Positions 1 to 10,100 of a stretch of DNA of 17,377 nt are shown piece by piece. The translations under genes and the position numbers were made by a program. Location of the stretch: contig JAPEVF010000932.1 in NCBI GenBank assembly GCA_029747585.1, positions 1 to 17,377 on the forward strand. Reading direction: 5' to 3'. The notes under the pieces are model-generated. The model saw only the letters and a program-made list of their open reading frames with translations, was not told where the DNA came from and did not search any database. Numbering within the stretch: the stretch's first letter is position 1; every line of letters begins with the position of its first letter. This DNA is from Pleurotus djamor (Eukaryota > Basidiomycota > Agaricomycetes > Agaricales > Pleurotaceae).

Positions 1-132
1 CATGCCTACCCCTCATGGCCACGAACACCGCGCGCTGAGTAGTGGTGCCCTCGCTCTTCATCGTCCACTTGGATTTTTCATACCATAATCATTGGCTGCT
101 TGTTGACTATTATTGTTTTTTTTTCGTTCCAG

Positions 133-989
133 CGGGCATCAAGGAAGGCCTTTACGATATGGAGACATTGGCCACGTATTTACTTTACAGGCTAAACGTC
201 CTAAATCCCATTTGTAAGTTTGCCCCTATAGTCTTCCCCATTTCGTCCATCTTCTCTTCTCGACGCCCCATTCCCCATGCCAATTACTCCGGGTTCCTTA
301 CTTCTCTTCTCCGTGGCTTAACCACCTTGCCATAGATGGCATATTGTTCTCCTCAAGCATCTTCACCGTTTGACGATTTTTTATTTACCCAATTGTTTTC
401 AGCACCAGCCTATCTCTCCCTCCTCCCACCATCCAGCTCTCCAACTACATCACTGAACGACTTCCTCATGCTCCTCGCGAAGCGCATGGGGATGCTTAGA
501 AAGGGTGAAGACCCTGATCTTTCCCGCGCCGCAGCATACTTTATTCGCTGGTGGCGTGAGGGAGGCTCAGCTGCCGTCAATCCTTTACCAATTTTTCGGC
601 CACGACCAGCTGGAGAATCCGTAACACCCGCTGATAGAGACAGTGAGTTTTTATTTATTGCTTCTTCTAACGATACTCACGATATTGATGGCTTGTTTAA
701 TCCTCTACTGCCGTTTATCAATAAAGCTGAGCTAAATACTTTTGGGTGGGGCTTCGACCTAGAATGGCCAGGCTCTTCTACGGATTCGACATCAGCGCCC
801 TACTCAGTCGAGATGATCGAGGAGCATATGGGTTGTTGTATAGATAATTACATGGCCAAGGCAGCCCTAGAAGAACGCGATGAAGGTAGTATCAGTGCTA
901 CGCAGAAGAAAAAACGGGCGGTGGAGGAGGTGAAGAGGAGAAGGAAGCAGAAGTGGGCAGAGAAATTCCAAAGCACGACGAAGTCATGA
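133..989 (+). CDS. MTG1: Mitochondrial GTPase Mtg1-like, C-terminal part (5' end incomplete)
   Basis: Mtg1/YlqF-family GTPases act in the mitochondrial matrix on assembly of the large ribosomal subunit. Only the part after the circularly permuted G domain is readable. Two exons are seen: 133-213 (after acceptor AG at 131-132) and 403-989. They flank an intron 214-402 (donor GTAAGT, acceptor TTTTCAG) that joins in phase to give LNPISPAYLSLL. Family marks are AGIKEGLYD-type and YLLYRLNVLNP near the start of this part, LAKRMGMLRKG followed by AAYFIRWWREGG, and a basic Lys/Arg-rich C-terminal helix. The second exon may hold a further intron (GTGAGT near 642, AG near 725), because the stretch between is less family-like; it is also open if unspliced. 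The preceding exon in bases 1-60 cannot be joined cleanly. The G1-G5 motifs would lie outside the window. Confidence 0.8.
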
Positions 990-1774
990 CATTTCGTTGC
1001 CGAACATTGCTGATGGAGCTTCCGTAACCTTTATTTAGTTTCCATATCGTAGTTTCCAGTCGCGGAGGTACGGACTGCGTGTAAATGTCCCACACCGCCG
1101 AGATTGCCATCATAAACCATGTTTCTTGGCGGCGTCCTCGTATGATTCGCAGGATATGGGCGCAAAGTAACTGGTGTTACCGCAGACCGAAACTCCAGAA
1201 TAATGTCTACATGACGTCAAGAGTCCCAAGTAATAGACGGGCTGCCCGATGAACAGGTTTCATGCGGGCATTGTAAATTATCGGTTGGCATAAAGCGAGT
1301 GGCTTCGTCCGTCTAATACACGGAGTGTGCGATGAGGGCCGGTCGGACGAGTCGAGGGCAAGCTGGTTCGCAGTGCTCTAAAATCACGATTCTGGTTGGG
1401 CGGGCTGTGCTGGTCGCCATGGTGGATTACCGTCTCTAAAACGGCACAAAACAGCACAGGTCAGGACGGGAAGATTTGGCAAACGGCCCAACCGCCAATG
1501 AGGTGGGCACTTACCTAGAAGTATATTCTCAGACCGAAAATGAGGGTGTGAGGACTTTGCAGCAGTGGGGTAGAAGGAAACTATCCCGTGCGCCGAGAAT
1601 CAGAAAGATGAGACATTGCTGGCCTAGAGCAAGGTTCCTTCTGGAGAAGAAGTCGAGGTAGATGTATTGAGGTCCCTTCCATCGTCTCAGACTCGGCCAC
1701 ATGGTATGGGTTTCCTAGATAGCATTTGAGCGGTCAAATGTTTTCAGTGATGCATTGATCTGACCACATGCTCT
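990..1774. other. Intergenic stretch with no supported gene
   Basis: This stretch holds the 3' flank of the Mtg1-like gene and then about 700 bases where I see no convincing coding frame. One 61-codon open frame at 1476-1661 has no recognisable motif and no splice partners, so it is not called. No tRNA box A/B pattern and no repeat array was seen. Confidence 0.5.
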
Positions 1775-2665
1775 GCTGCCCGGGAGGCAGACATGGAATT
1801 CTGAGAAGAGCAAAAACAGACTGAGAAGTCGTCCTGAGACTTGAGGGGTGCCAAAGGAAGCATATCACGAAGGGTGATTCAACTACGATGTATGGTTGCC
1901 GAGAGCATGGTGCTTCTCATCCGAGATCAACACTGTCAAAGATGACAATGACCGATCTGAAGATTGACGCGTCCAGGCGGACGAAAGACGGCTAAGTACT
2001 TGCCTGAATTGTTTCTCGAGTGGATTCACGGAGAAAGTGAGGGATCAGGATAAGTAAATTGAAGAAATGGAACGACATCTTCGTATACAAACGGAGAGAG
2101 ACTAGAAAATGATCATGAGATCACGCCGAACGGTCCATAAAATTCCAAAACTTCGTACATACGAGCGAAGATTTCTACCAAGCTCCACTTGACCGCTACT
2201 CAATCGATGGAGGATATCTTGTACCATTTAGGAACGTCATCCCCAAGCCCCAATGTTTTACGCATCCGCTCCAGTTGCTCAGGGTTGACATAGATAGTCT
2301 TTAGTCTTTTCTTAAAATTGCGATGGCCAAAGACAATGAGGGGTGTCGGACTGCCTTTGACGAACTTAAGCCGAGGACAGGCTTGCGCCATTGGAGGGGT
2401 AAGTCTTGGAACTTCGTTGGACAATATAGATTGGCCTGAAAATCTCCATGGGCTTGCAGAAAGCTAGGGTCGTATTCTTCATCCTCGGATTCGCCAGAGC
2501 AGATCAAAGCTTTCCCTATCTTCAAGGCCACTGATGCAGGAAGGACCAGCCCATAGACGTGGGTTGCATTGACAGGTTGGTGGCTGAACGTAGTCCTCAC
2601 GGACAGGGACGCTCGACATCGCTGTCGCGTATTGAAGTCTGAGGTGGGTCGGATTGGTTGCTCTT
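1775..2665. repeat. Duplicated block, copy A
   Basis: This block matches 5745-6575 in the same orientation, through both a small minus-strand gene and its 3' flank. Clear anchors outside the coding part are CGACATCTTCGTATACAAA, then AGATTTCTACCAAGCTCC and CACTTGACC. Copy A has about 65-75 extra bases after position 1794 relative to copy B. Similarity fades near CGGGAGGCAGACATG on the left and GGTTG on the right. No terminal inverted repeats or target duplication were recognised, so it looks like an old segmental duplication or a shared dispersed repeat. Boundaries are estimates by eye. Confidence 0.75.
2200..2619 (-). pseudogene. Decayed copy of a small unknown gene (paralogue of 6111-6527)
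   Basis: Read on the minus strand, this aligns with the intact 138-codon frame at 6111-6527 but carries two indels. After the shared start (MSSVPVREDYVQPP, from 2619) there are 2 bases fewer than in copy B, which throws the frame off before the conserved NATHVYGLVLP segment. Near 2370, copy A has 5 more bases (CTTAAG in place of T after GTCCTCGG), which restores the original frame for the last segment, VKGSPTPLIVFGHRN to WYKISSID. The net change is +3, so the two ends are in frame and the middle is not. No intron explanation fits, since neither indel is bounded by GT-AG at a workable size. The middle frame stays open for 204 codons, so an altered protein cannot be excluded. Confidence 0.65.
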
Positions 2666-2697
2666 TAAGGTAGTAGTTGCGGTCTAAGACAGCTGCG

Positions 2698-3111
2698 CTA
2701 TCTTCTCGGCTTCGTATTTGATCTTCCCGGGTAAAGAAAGATGTACAAAGCGAATGACTCATATGTTCGTTCGTATTCCCACCTTTCAAGGCAGTTGCTA
2801 CACGCACCCGCAGCTCCTCCGGTGACTTGTCTCGCCCTCCAATCAATGCCGGTTCAAGCTTTGCGGCTCCGTACGAGGATAAAGGCCACAACAGCTTGTC
2901 TTTCATTGGCGTCAAATCGTTCGACGTTGGTAAGTGTGGTCAAACTACGTTCACATACCAGATCATCCTTGAAACGACGTACGTAAAAAGCACGGTTTGT
3001 GGAGCAGTATTGGTCTTGGGCGGCGTCCAAGTTTGATCTACACCGACTAGTTGATTCCCAAGAGTCTGTTACTGAAGATGAAGACGAACTTCCTTGTCGC
3101 TGTTCTGGGTG
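2698..3111 (-). pseudogene. Possible degenerate copy of the cysteine-rich module found in the NLR and at 15506-16344
   Basis: One minus-strand frame is open from 3111 to 2857, has a single TGA at 2854-2856, then continues open to TAG at 2698-2700. It resembles the stand-alone module protein in spacing. An FYV is followed by FDANERQAVV (stand-alone: LYV, then LDEDERKGLV). After 31 codons comes CSNCLER, then 11 residues from the Leu to a Phe in an aromatic stretch (stand-alone: CERCLTK with the same 11-residue gap before FIMFHW). The first CxxC/GDLVI pair is not preserved, the introns are absent, and the later CNDC/MHCVGC part is missing. The match is weak and judged by eye; it could be coincidence. 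It lies just upstream, on the same strand, of the decayed small gene. Confidence 0.3.
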
Positions 3112-3293
3112 TTAATTAATTGCCAAACCAACATAATCCATGGAGAAAGGATTGGCAGACAGCCTGTAAGAGGGTCAATAAAGCATGTGGACGCGTGTAT
3201 CGGGGCGTACCATGGTTGAAGCGAGAAGGAGGATGATAGCCCCTGAAGCTGAAGGCCTAAACGGAATACCCCAGTCACGTGTAGACGAAACTC

Positions 3294-4804
3294 ATGTCTG
3301 AACCACCACCTTCAACCCCCTCACCCCCGCCTTCCAGTGGTGATGACTATAACGCCTCGCAATCAAAAGAAAATGATGCGGCAAAGGATGAGCCCTCCAC
3401 TCCGCAGATTCGAAAACTTGCGAACTCCCTTACAATGTCGGCCAAGAAACACTTCAATGCGCTTACCAGAACTTAACCTTGGAGCTGTCTTTGACCGCGT
3501 TTCACTCCGACCTAGATAAACTGCGCCCCAAAATGTGCTGCGTTACGAAGCTCAGGTACGACATGACTCATCTTGAGTTTTCGTATGTTATTCCTAAATC
3601 CACTAAACCCAACGACGTGAGTAGCTTGTTCATAGAAATCATTCGTAGAAATCAATCGAACTCACCCTGAACGCTCTTTGGCTCGAAAAATTAGAATATG
3701 CTTGGGGTATGCGGAATGGCGACCTTAATCCCAATTCCCGCTATAATCTACAATCCCGTTTGTTTGCTCGCTTCGCCTCCTATCGTAACGCGAGCTGACC
3801 TTATCATAGTTGAAGTCAACCTTCACAGGTACTTCGACGATACCCCAGCAGGGTGGGGCTGGTTTCCTCCTGCCAACATCATCAAGGACATGGCAATTCA
3901 CTATCTCTACAATGAGCAAACCCAAGTCATTCTGGATGAGGTATGTCTTCTGTCCTGTCTCCTTATGGATGACAGGAATTCAACCATACATACCTTGCTC
4001 CCCTAGAAGGCCCCTGTCAAGCGACCCACCTTCGAATTCAAATTCTTCGCGTTTCCTAGGATGAAGTATGTCGCGATTCGTACCTACGGTGGGCGTTATC
4101 CCGGTGGTGCGTCCGATAAAGACTATAAACATCACGCCTACCCCTTCCATTCCCTCCCGACCTATCATCTTCCGGTCAAACCGCATTACGCAATTTTCGA
4201 CATCGGCAAGAAGCTCACCGACTTCTTTAAGGAAGACAAACACACTATTAATCACTACGATTTCGTACACCGCCTCCGGAGAGAACTAGGCTATGAACTT
4301 GACATCGACTTTGGAATGCGGCTCTTTGATTGTATGAAACTGTACCTTCACTGGATGGCACCTATTCCGCCTAGAAAATCCGTGCCCACCGACCCCTTTG
4401 ATCAGGCGGGCCCAGATAGTCATTGCCCTTCGTCGCCCTCGCGGACATCCCAACCGAAGACCAGATCGGCCACACGTACTGTCGCTGGAACGCAAGGCTC
4501 TGGCAACGAACTCCCTGGTACCATCCCTTCCCAGAGCCACATGGGTGCTTTGGACCTGCCCATCAATTCATGTCTCAGTGACTCGGATGAAGAGGAGGAT
4601 GATTCGTCTACCATGACCGTGGAGGAGGACAACGATGCATTCTTGCTTCGTCTCAAATCTTGGTCTGAGGATGTCTCGCGAGCTCTCTCTGAGCCAACTG
4701 GGACTCTTCAACTACCTTCGCTGTCTCCATCCTCGTCTATGGACAGTACCGATTCTACAAATAGCCAACTCACCACTGACATCATTGTTGGCGAAGATGG
4801 TTGA
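3294..4804 (+). CDS. Fungal protein with degenerate HNH-nuclease-like domain and acidic/Ser-rich tail
   Basis: Five exons fit: 3294-3339, 3408-3616, 3649-3757, 3810-3940 and 4007-4804, giving 430 residues. The introns 3758-3809 (CTGACC branch site) and 3941-4006 (GTATGT donor) are convincing. The first intron is less sure, and 3617-3648 is only 32 bp although it joins the frames exactly. Residues about 58-132 look HNH-like: CCVT at 59-62, SYVIPK at 74-79 where HNH domains have an AHIIP-type His, GDLNPNSRYNL ending at 119, and HRYFDD at 127-132. The first His is Tyr here, so catalysis is doubtful. Then follow WGWFPP, a conserved-looking YVAIRTYGGRYPGG and KLYLHW, and from about residue 300 a low-complexity region with an SDSDEEEDDSS acidic patch. 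Nuclear or DNA-related roles are inference. The unspliced first exon (60 codons) would be an alternative N-terminus. Confidence 0.6.
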
Positions 4805-5744
4805 TGATGCGAAAGTCCATGTGAATACGGACCATGTCGTGCATTGCCTCTCACCCGCGTTGATTTGGTAGAGTAGCCTTTCCTATCCCAACATACCTTC
4901 AACATTGTGAAGCTCCCCTTTCCCTTTCGTCCCATCCCTCCCACCCCCTGCATTCCGCTCCCCTACCCTATATCACCACATGGCACTTTACTTTCGCGTT
5001 ACGGACTGATAGTTTAACATTATGTTTATTTATTTGCTCTATATTGCGCACACCATCCTGCAACTTTTTGTTGTGACTTACCAAACTACATATTTGATGA
5101 CGATGTAAAATTCAGAACCGGTTGAACCGACCAGCCCGCAAATGGAGACGCTCCAAGACGAATAAAGTCCTGTGGATAGATTGGGCGTCAGCTGGTGTTG
5201 AAATCAAGAAGAGAATCATCGCCACCAGTCATTCTTCAGGTGCGCGACGAGATAGGCGGCTGGTAACCTGCATCCGGACGGCGACTCAGAGCAAATGGAT
5301 TGAAGGGGGGTAAGTATACTGCCAGTTCAGTTGCTCAAGCTCAGGCTCCTGCTCCTCTGATCACGAAGCCTGTCTACTATTAAAGCCTTCGACGTGAGAC
5401 CCCATCCCAGCATTACTTGCTATGCGGCTGACCGACGCAGACGACGCATGTCGCTGTGAACGTGACAGTGGTAGGGAGCCCTCGATGTCACGAGTAGCGT
5501 TGAAGGTCACACCGTGTCATGTCACTTTCTGCCTGGATGGTGCTGCCGAATCTTACTTTCCAAGATATTGCGTTGACAATATGCAATAGGAATTTCGGCA
5601 GTTGATCTGGGATGGGCGAACGCCTGGTAACTGCCTATACGTTGGTCATCCAGAACGACCAACGAGCACCGGCCCGTGTCGTCGTCAAGAAGAAGAAGAA
5701 TAACCCTGGCGACTTGGTGGTGACCCATACTACAGTCACAGTTG
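4805..5744. other. Intergenic stretch with no supported gene
   Basis: This follows the HNH-like gene. The first 200 bases are pyrimidine-rich on the plus strand, fitting a 3' untranslated region. Open frames at 5122-5313 (+) and 5522-5839 (-) have no recognisable motif and look fortuitous. A short AAG run lies near 5686-5700. No RNA gene was recognised. Confidence 0.5.
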
Positions 5745-6575
5745 CTCGGGAGGTAGACATGTACCGATATCACCAAGGGTGAGTTGTAGAGCACGACGCA
5801 TTTCTCATCTGAGCTCAGCACTGGAGAGCAACGGCTCATCTGACAACCCTATCTGAGGAGCGTAGCCAGAACAATAAAATTCACCTAAGCACTTGCCTGA
5901 GTTATCTCTCGAACTGCGGGTGGACTCCGGAAAACCGTAGGAAAGGGATCAATATAGACTCAAGATAGACTCAATAACGGGATGACATCTTCGTATACAA
6001 AAAGGAGATTGACTAGAAAATAATCATGAGACCAAGACAAACGGTCAATAAAATTTCAAAACGTCGTACATACGAGTAAAGATTTCTACCAAGCTCCACT
6101 TGACCATTGCTCAATTGATGGAGGAAATCTTGTACCACTTAGGTGCGTCATCCCCAAGCCCCAATGTTTTGCGCATCCTCTCGAGTTGCTCAGGGTTGAC
6201 ATAAATAGTCTTTAGTCTTTTCTTCGGATTGCGATGGCCAAAGACAATGAGGGGTGTCGGGCTGCCTTTGACGAAACCGAGGACAGGCTTGCGCCATTGG
6301 AGGGGTAGGTCTTGGAACTTCGTTTGACAATATAGATTGGCCTGGAAATCTCCATGTGCTTGCAGAAATCCAGGGTCATATTCTTCATCCTCGGATTCAC
6401 CAGAGCAGATCAAAGCTTTCCCTATCTTCAAGGCCACATTTGAAGGAAGGACCAGCCCATAGACGTGGGTTGCATTAGTGGGTTGAGGTGGTTGAACGTA
6501 GTCTTCACAGACAGGGATGCTCGGCATCGTTGTCGCGTCTTGAAGCTTGAAGTTTGAGGCGGGTCAAATTGGTTG
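5745..6575. repeat. Duplicated block, copy B
   Basis: This is the same-orientation partner of 1775-2665. Homology runs from GCTCGGGAGGTAGACATG on the left, through the 3' flank and the whole small minus-strand gene, to GGTCAAATTGGTTG on the right. It keeps an open reading frame where copy A has indels, so it is the better guide to the ancestral gene. The spacing between copies is about 4 kb, with the HNH-like gene in between. Confidence 0.75.
6111..6527 (-). CDS. Small hypothetical protein, 138 aa
   Basis: This single uninterrupted minus-strand frame starts at ATG 6527 (MPSIPVCEDYVQPP). The start is supported because copy A keeps an ATG and similar codons at the same place. I do not recognise the family. 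Visible traits are a hydrophobic segment VYGLVLPSNVALKIGKALI near residues 21-39, an acidic GESEDEEYDP, then FQANLY, LQWRKPVLG and TPLIVFGHRNPKKRLKTIY, and a C-terminus with ERMRKTLGLGDD and WYKIS. No signal peptide or transmembrane helix is evident. It is transcribed divergently from the NLR, whose start is about 630 bases away. Differences from copy A include many synonymous-looking changes, which favours a real gene over chance, but expression is unproven. Confidence 0.6.
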   Translation of the reverse strand: MPSIPVCEDYVQPPQPTNATHVYGLVLPSNVALKIGKALICSGESEDEEYDPGFLQAHGDFQANLYCQTKFQDLPLQWRKPVLGFVKGSPTPLIVFGHRNPKKRLKTIYVNPEQLERMRKTLGLGDDAPKWYKISSIN

Positions 6576-7157
6576 ATTGTCGAGGAGGTGGTTGTGGTTG
6601 AAGGACATGTCGCAGATATTATGCATGACCACGCAGAGTCAGAAGAGTCACGCATATCCCGTGACTCAATCGTGACCAGTTGATGTTCGCTGGCATTCAA
6701 GTGTCACACCTACGTCACACGTAGTTCAAAGTTTGAACTTACTCAAAACTTACCGCCATCTACAACTTTCTATCGATTTCGATGCTGGGCTTGACATGTG
6801 GCGATACTATCAAGCTGCTAAATCGAATCTCATTGCTGCATATTGGCATCGATTGCTTGATTTCAGTGGTGAACCACCTGTTCTTTTGGAGTCAAGAAAC
6901 CATGCTGCGCACCTCATGTCAGAGGCATGTGCAGAATGCAAACTTAGCGCGGAGGCACATTATACATATCTCTACACACGCTGAGATTATGGAAGACCAG
7001 TTCTCGTTGAGGCCCTTGCAACCAAGTGAGCCTTCAGCCGCGCACCCACTCACCCGTCGAACCACCATCTCGCGGATCATCCAGAGCTAGGTTCGCTTCT
7101 TTTCAGTCCTTAGGCCTTACTGCTCGGGGGACCTCTACTGACTCATAGACTCGCAGC
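6576..7157. promoter_or_regulatory. Divergent intergenic region between the small gene (-) and the NLR (+)
   Basis: About 580 bases upstream of both the minus-strand small gene and the plus-strand NLR. It holds a perfect inverted repeat of 8-base arms around one base at 6723-6739, and a CTAC/GTAG pair just before it. No TATA box was recognised near 7158. A TTG-initiated open frame at 6733-6984 has no supporting feature. Confidence 0.4.
6723..6739. repeat. Perfect 17-bp palindrome AGTTCAAA-G-TTTGAACT
   Basis: The two 8-base arms are exact reverse complements around a single G. It lies in the divergent promoter region about 420 bases upstream of the NLR start. It could be a binding site for a dimeric regulator or chance; there is no second copy in the window that I noticed. 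Confidence 0.5.
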
Positions 7158-10100
7158 ATGCCCTATGCGAATCAAGGTGGCGCCTCCACACGAATTGAAA
7201 CGTTCAACGATGTTGCAGGAGACCAAGTCAACAACTATAAATACAATTACATCAATCCCCAACTACAAGATGGTGTGTGTATTCATGCTCTGACAAAGGA
7301 TCCTCACTTAATACCTCAGATCAGCTAAGGAACAACTACGGCCTTTCGCCGCAACTGATGCAGCTCATGATAGCTCGGCTAGATATCCCGCCGACCGCTG
7401 CTACACTGGTACCCGTCTATCCCTGCTCAAAGACATCGAGAGCTGGATAAAGGAAGAGAAACCTGGCCAGCAGATATTCTGGTTACACGGTGCTCCATTA
7501 CTCGGGAAGTCCGCTGTCTCACAGACTGTTGCTGAGCGATGCCAGGACTTGGGTCGCCTAGGTGCTAGTGTCTTTTTTTCCAATGGAGACGCCAACCGAG
7601 ACAAGCTACGCTCGTTGTTCTTGACAATAGCCTACCAGCTCTGTTGGAACTCTAAGGCGCGGAGCAGCGCCATCGGTAAGGTCATCCAGAAAGATCCCAA
7701 TCTCGTCCATAGGAGGTACGCACGTTGGTACCTTATTTTCCTTCTAATTACTGACCAGCCCACCAAAGCCCGCCTCAGCAGCTGAGAGCCCTACTCCTCA
7801 AACCATTTTCAAATCGTAGCTGGGAGAAAAACGTCATCGTCATTGATGCAGTTGACGAGGCGATCGCTGATTCTGGACACATACAACTCTACCTTGATCT
7901 TATTCGCCAAGCAACCCTCGACACGCCGTTTCGATTCTTCATCACGAGTCGGATGTTTCCCCAACTTCGGGAGTTCGCGACAACGAATACTCAGAATATC
8001 AATCTTGTCGACATATCAACGTATGATACAACTACCGATATAGGCATTTTTTTACAACGCTCGCCTGGCCGAACTCCGTGCTTCTTTCAAAGAAGGGCCA
8101 AACTGGGCTACCAGTGCTGAAATCCAGACCTTAACTTCAAATGCGGACGGACTCTTCATTTACCCCGTCGTCATTCTCAAGTACGTTCATAGTGACGGGC
8201 GCCTGGGTCATCGAGGGCGCTTCGAATGTGCCCTAAGAAACGATCTCGCGTGCACACGAGGTATCTGGTCTCGCCTCGACGGGCTGTACGAAAAGATTCT
8301 CTCCCAGATCCCTGAGGACCTCGACGACTACTACGAAGTTTATGTTAGGCGAACCATCAGTACACTCTGCCTTCTTTATTACCCTCTACGGCTTGCAGAC
8401 TTGAAGGCGATCCTCAACTTTGAGGTTGATGTATGGGATGTCCTCCAGGATCTTCATGCCTTCTTCCATATACCGCCAAAGACCGAGTCCGATACCTGCG
8501 TCCACCTTGTGCATCGCTACTTTCGTTCATGGATCTGTGATCCCAAGCGCTCCGGGAAGTATTCCGTCGACACGAAAGAGGGCCATGCTGACCTAGCAGA
8601 TATGTGCCTAAAGCAAATGATCTCGGGACTCTCTGCTAATATGTTTCATCTGACTGAGGGCGAAACCGTGGCAAAAATCCCCGTTGAGGACAAGCGGGCA
8701 AAATTCGTCTCACGAGTATTGGAATACTCATGTCGTTGCTGGTTCTATCATCTTTACGATGGCCTCGCGGACGGAGATGCACTCCCTCCTCTTGTGGAGA
8801 AATTTTCGCGGTACCCAATTCTCCACTGGGTCGAGCTTATGGGACTACTTCGCAGGATGGAAGAGGTTGTCACCGTTCTGACCAAGTTGTCAAAGTTGAA
8901 CCAGGTCAGGCTTCCTCCTTTCTCCGTTCATTGCTTCATTGGGGAGTTGACCAAATACATGACCGTCTAGATTCTTGCAACGGCCGTCCACGAGCGAGTT
9001 GTCGCTATTCTGGACTTCATCGACAAAAATTTGGACCGAATCGTCCCATCCCCAGCATGTATCTATGAAATACTTGGATTTTCGCCGTTATTGGAGTCCA
9101 CCGAACCCAGTCCTGATCCTGCACCAATTCCAGACAATATCCAGTCGAATGATATAGACTCGGTTGTCAAACAGGTACCTGATTCAACGATCAATCCAAC
9201 CACTATCGCATCCAATAGCAAGGACGGTCCCCCATCTGGATCAGCACCATCTTCACGTGCCGACTCAACGATACCGCCAGTGTCTCTGTTGGTCGAACCA
9301 CCGCCAGTCCCTTTGATGGTAACAGGTACACCCTCAAGTCCATCTCCTTCCCCTCCGGCACCTGCCGCTATCATTTTACCCCAACCCGAGGATGTAGTAC
9401 ACATCGCCCCTTCAAACGCCGAAGAAGACAACTCCCATGCACGAGACACCGTCCCAGTAAACAATGTTACAATCGCGCGGGATGTCATTGCTCCCGACTT
9501 TAGCGTCATACCGCCTCAAAATATCGCCGAAACTTCGACTTCCATTCAAAACAGCACCCAGCCTGCCCCATCACAGTTGTGGCGTATTTATGCTGTGAAC
9601 ACCACGAGCATCACTTATGTCTTCAACACCATGTTGGTGCAATTGGTTTCGCCATCTGGGGACAAGATAGACTCGCCACGTTACGGGCTAGAGACGGCGC
9701 CTCGGGAGGTCTTCTCTGATTCTGGGGATGCCGTTGTGTCCCACCGTAGTGATTCGTCCACGCAACAGCCACCCACACAACAGCCACCCCCGGCAACAGT
9801 GGCCAATCCTGAACCAGCGGCTGAATCAACCAACACCAGTGCTGTTGAATCCGTTGTCCAAAAATGGGCATCTAGTTGGAATTGCTCCATCTGCGAACAT
9901 ATCGCTGGAGACTTGGTCATCTATTCCATTTCCGAAGAGGAGCCCGTGATTATCGTGCGTCCATTCCCTTGATTGACTTCTCAGCGGTCCGCTCAGCTCA
10001 CACTCCAATGTAGTGCGAAGATTGTCTGACGGACGACCCTTCCCTTCGTGAGCAAACGTTTATCCTGTTTATCTGGCCAACCCGTGAACAACTGGGAACG

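Noticed and set aside
42..335. Open frame starting GTG at 42
   Set aside because: It runs through an intron acceptor (131-132) and a donor (214); only 133-213 is coding in the Mtg1 model.
2841..2860. GGTTCAAGC resembling a tRNA B box
   Set aside because: No matching A box, acceptor stem or anticodon arm at the right distance on either strand.
2301..2915. 204-codon minus-strand frame taken as one intact protein
   Set aside because: Comparison with copy B shows it crosses frames: its first third is outside the homologous gene and its end is in a shifted frame after a 5-base gain.
6733..6984. 83-codon plus-strand frame before the NLR
   Set aside because: It begins with TTG, has no motif or splice connection, and lies in the promoter region.
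7758..7759. CAG acceptor at 7756-7758 for the second NLR intron
   Set aside because: It lies only about 4 bases after the CTGAC branch-like site and gives a frame with a stop; AG at 7767-7768 joins in phase to PPQQLRALLLKPF.
9063..9509. 148-codon minus-strand frame
   Set aside because: Shadow of the Pro/Ser/Thr-rich linker exon of the NLR; Gly/Ser/Ala-rich composition as expected for the complement.
9760..9800. Repeated CAACAGCCACCC units as a possible repeat array or CRISPR-like feature
   Set aside because: This is short Gln-Pro-Pro coding repetition in the NLR linker; no spacers, and the host is eukaryotic.
9623..9920. Minus-strand frames opposite the end of NLR exon 4
   Set aside because: Opposite strand of a well-supported coding exon with conserved cysteines; no own evidence.
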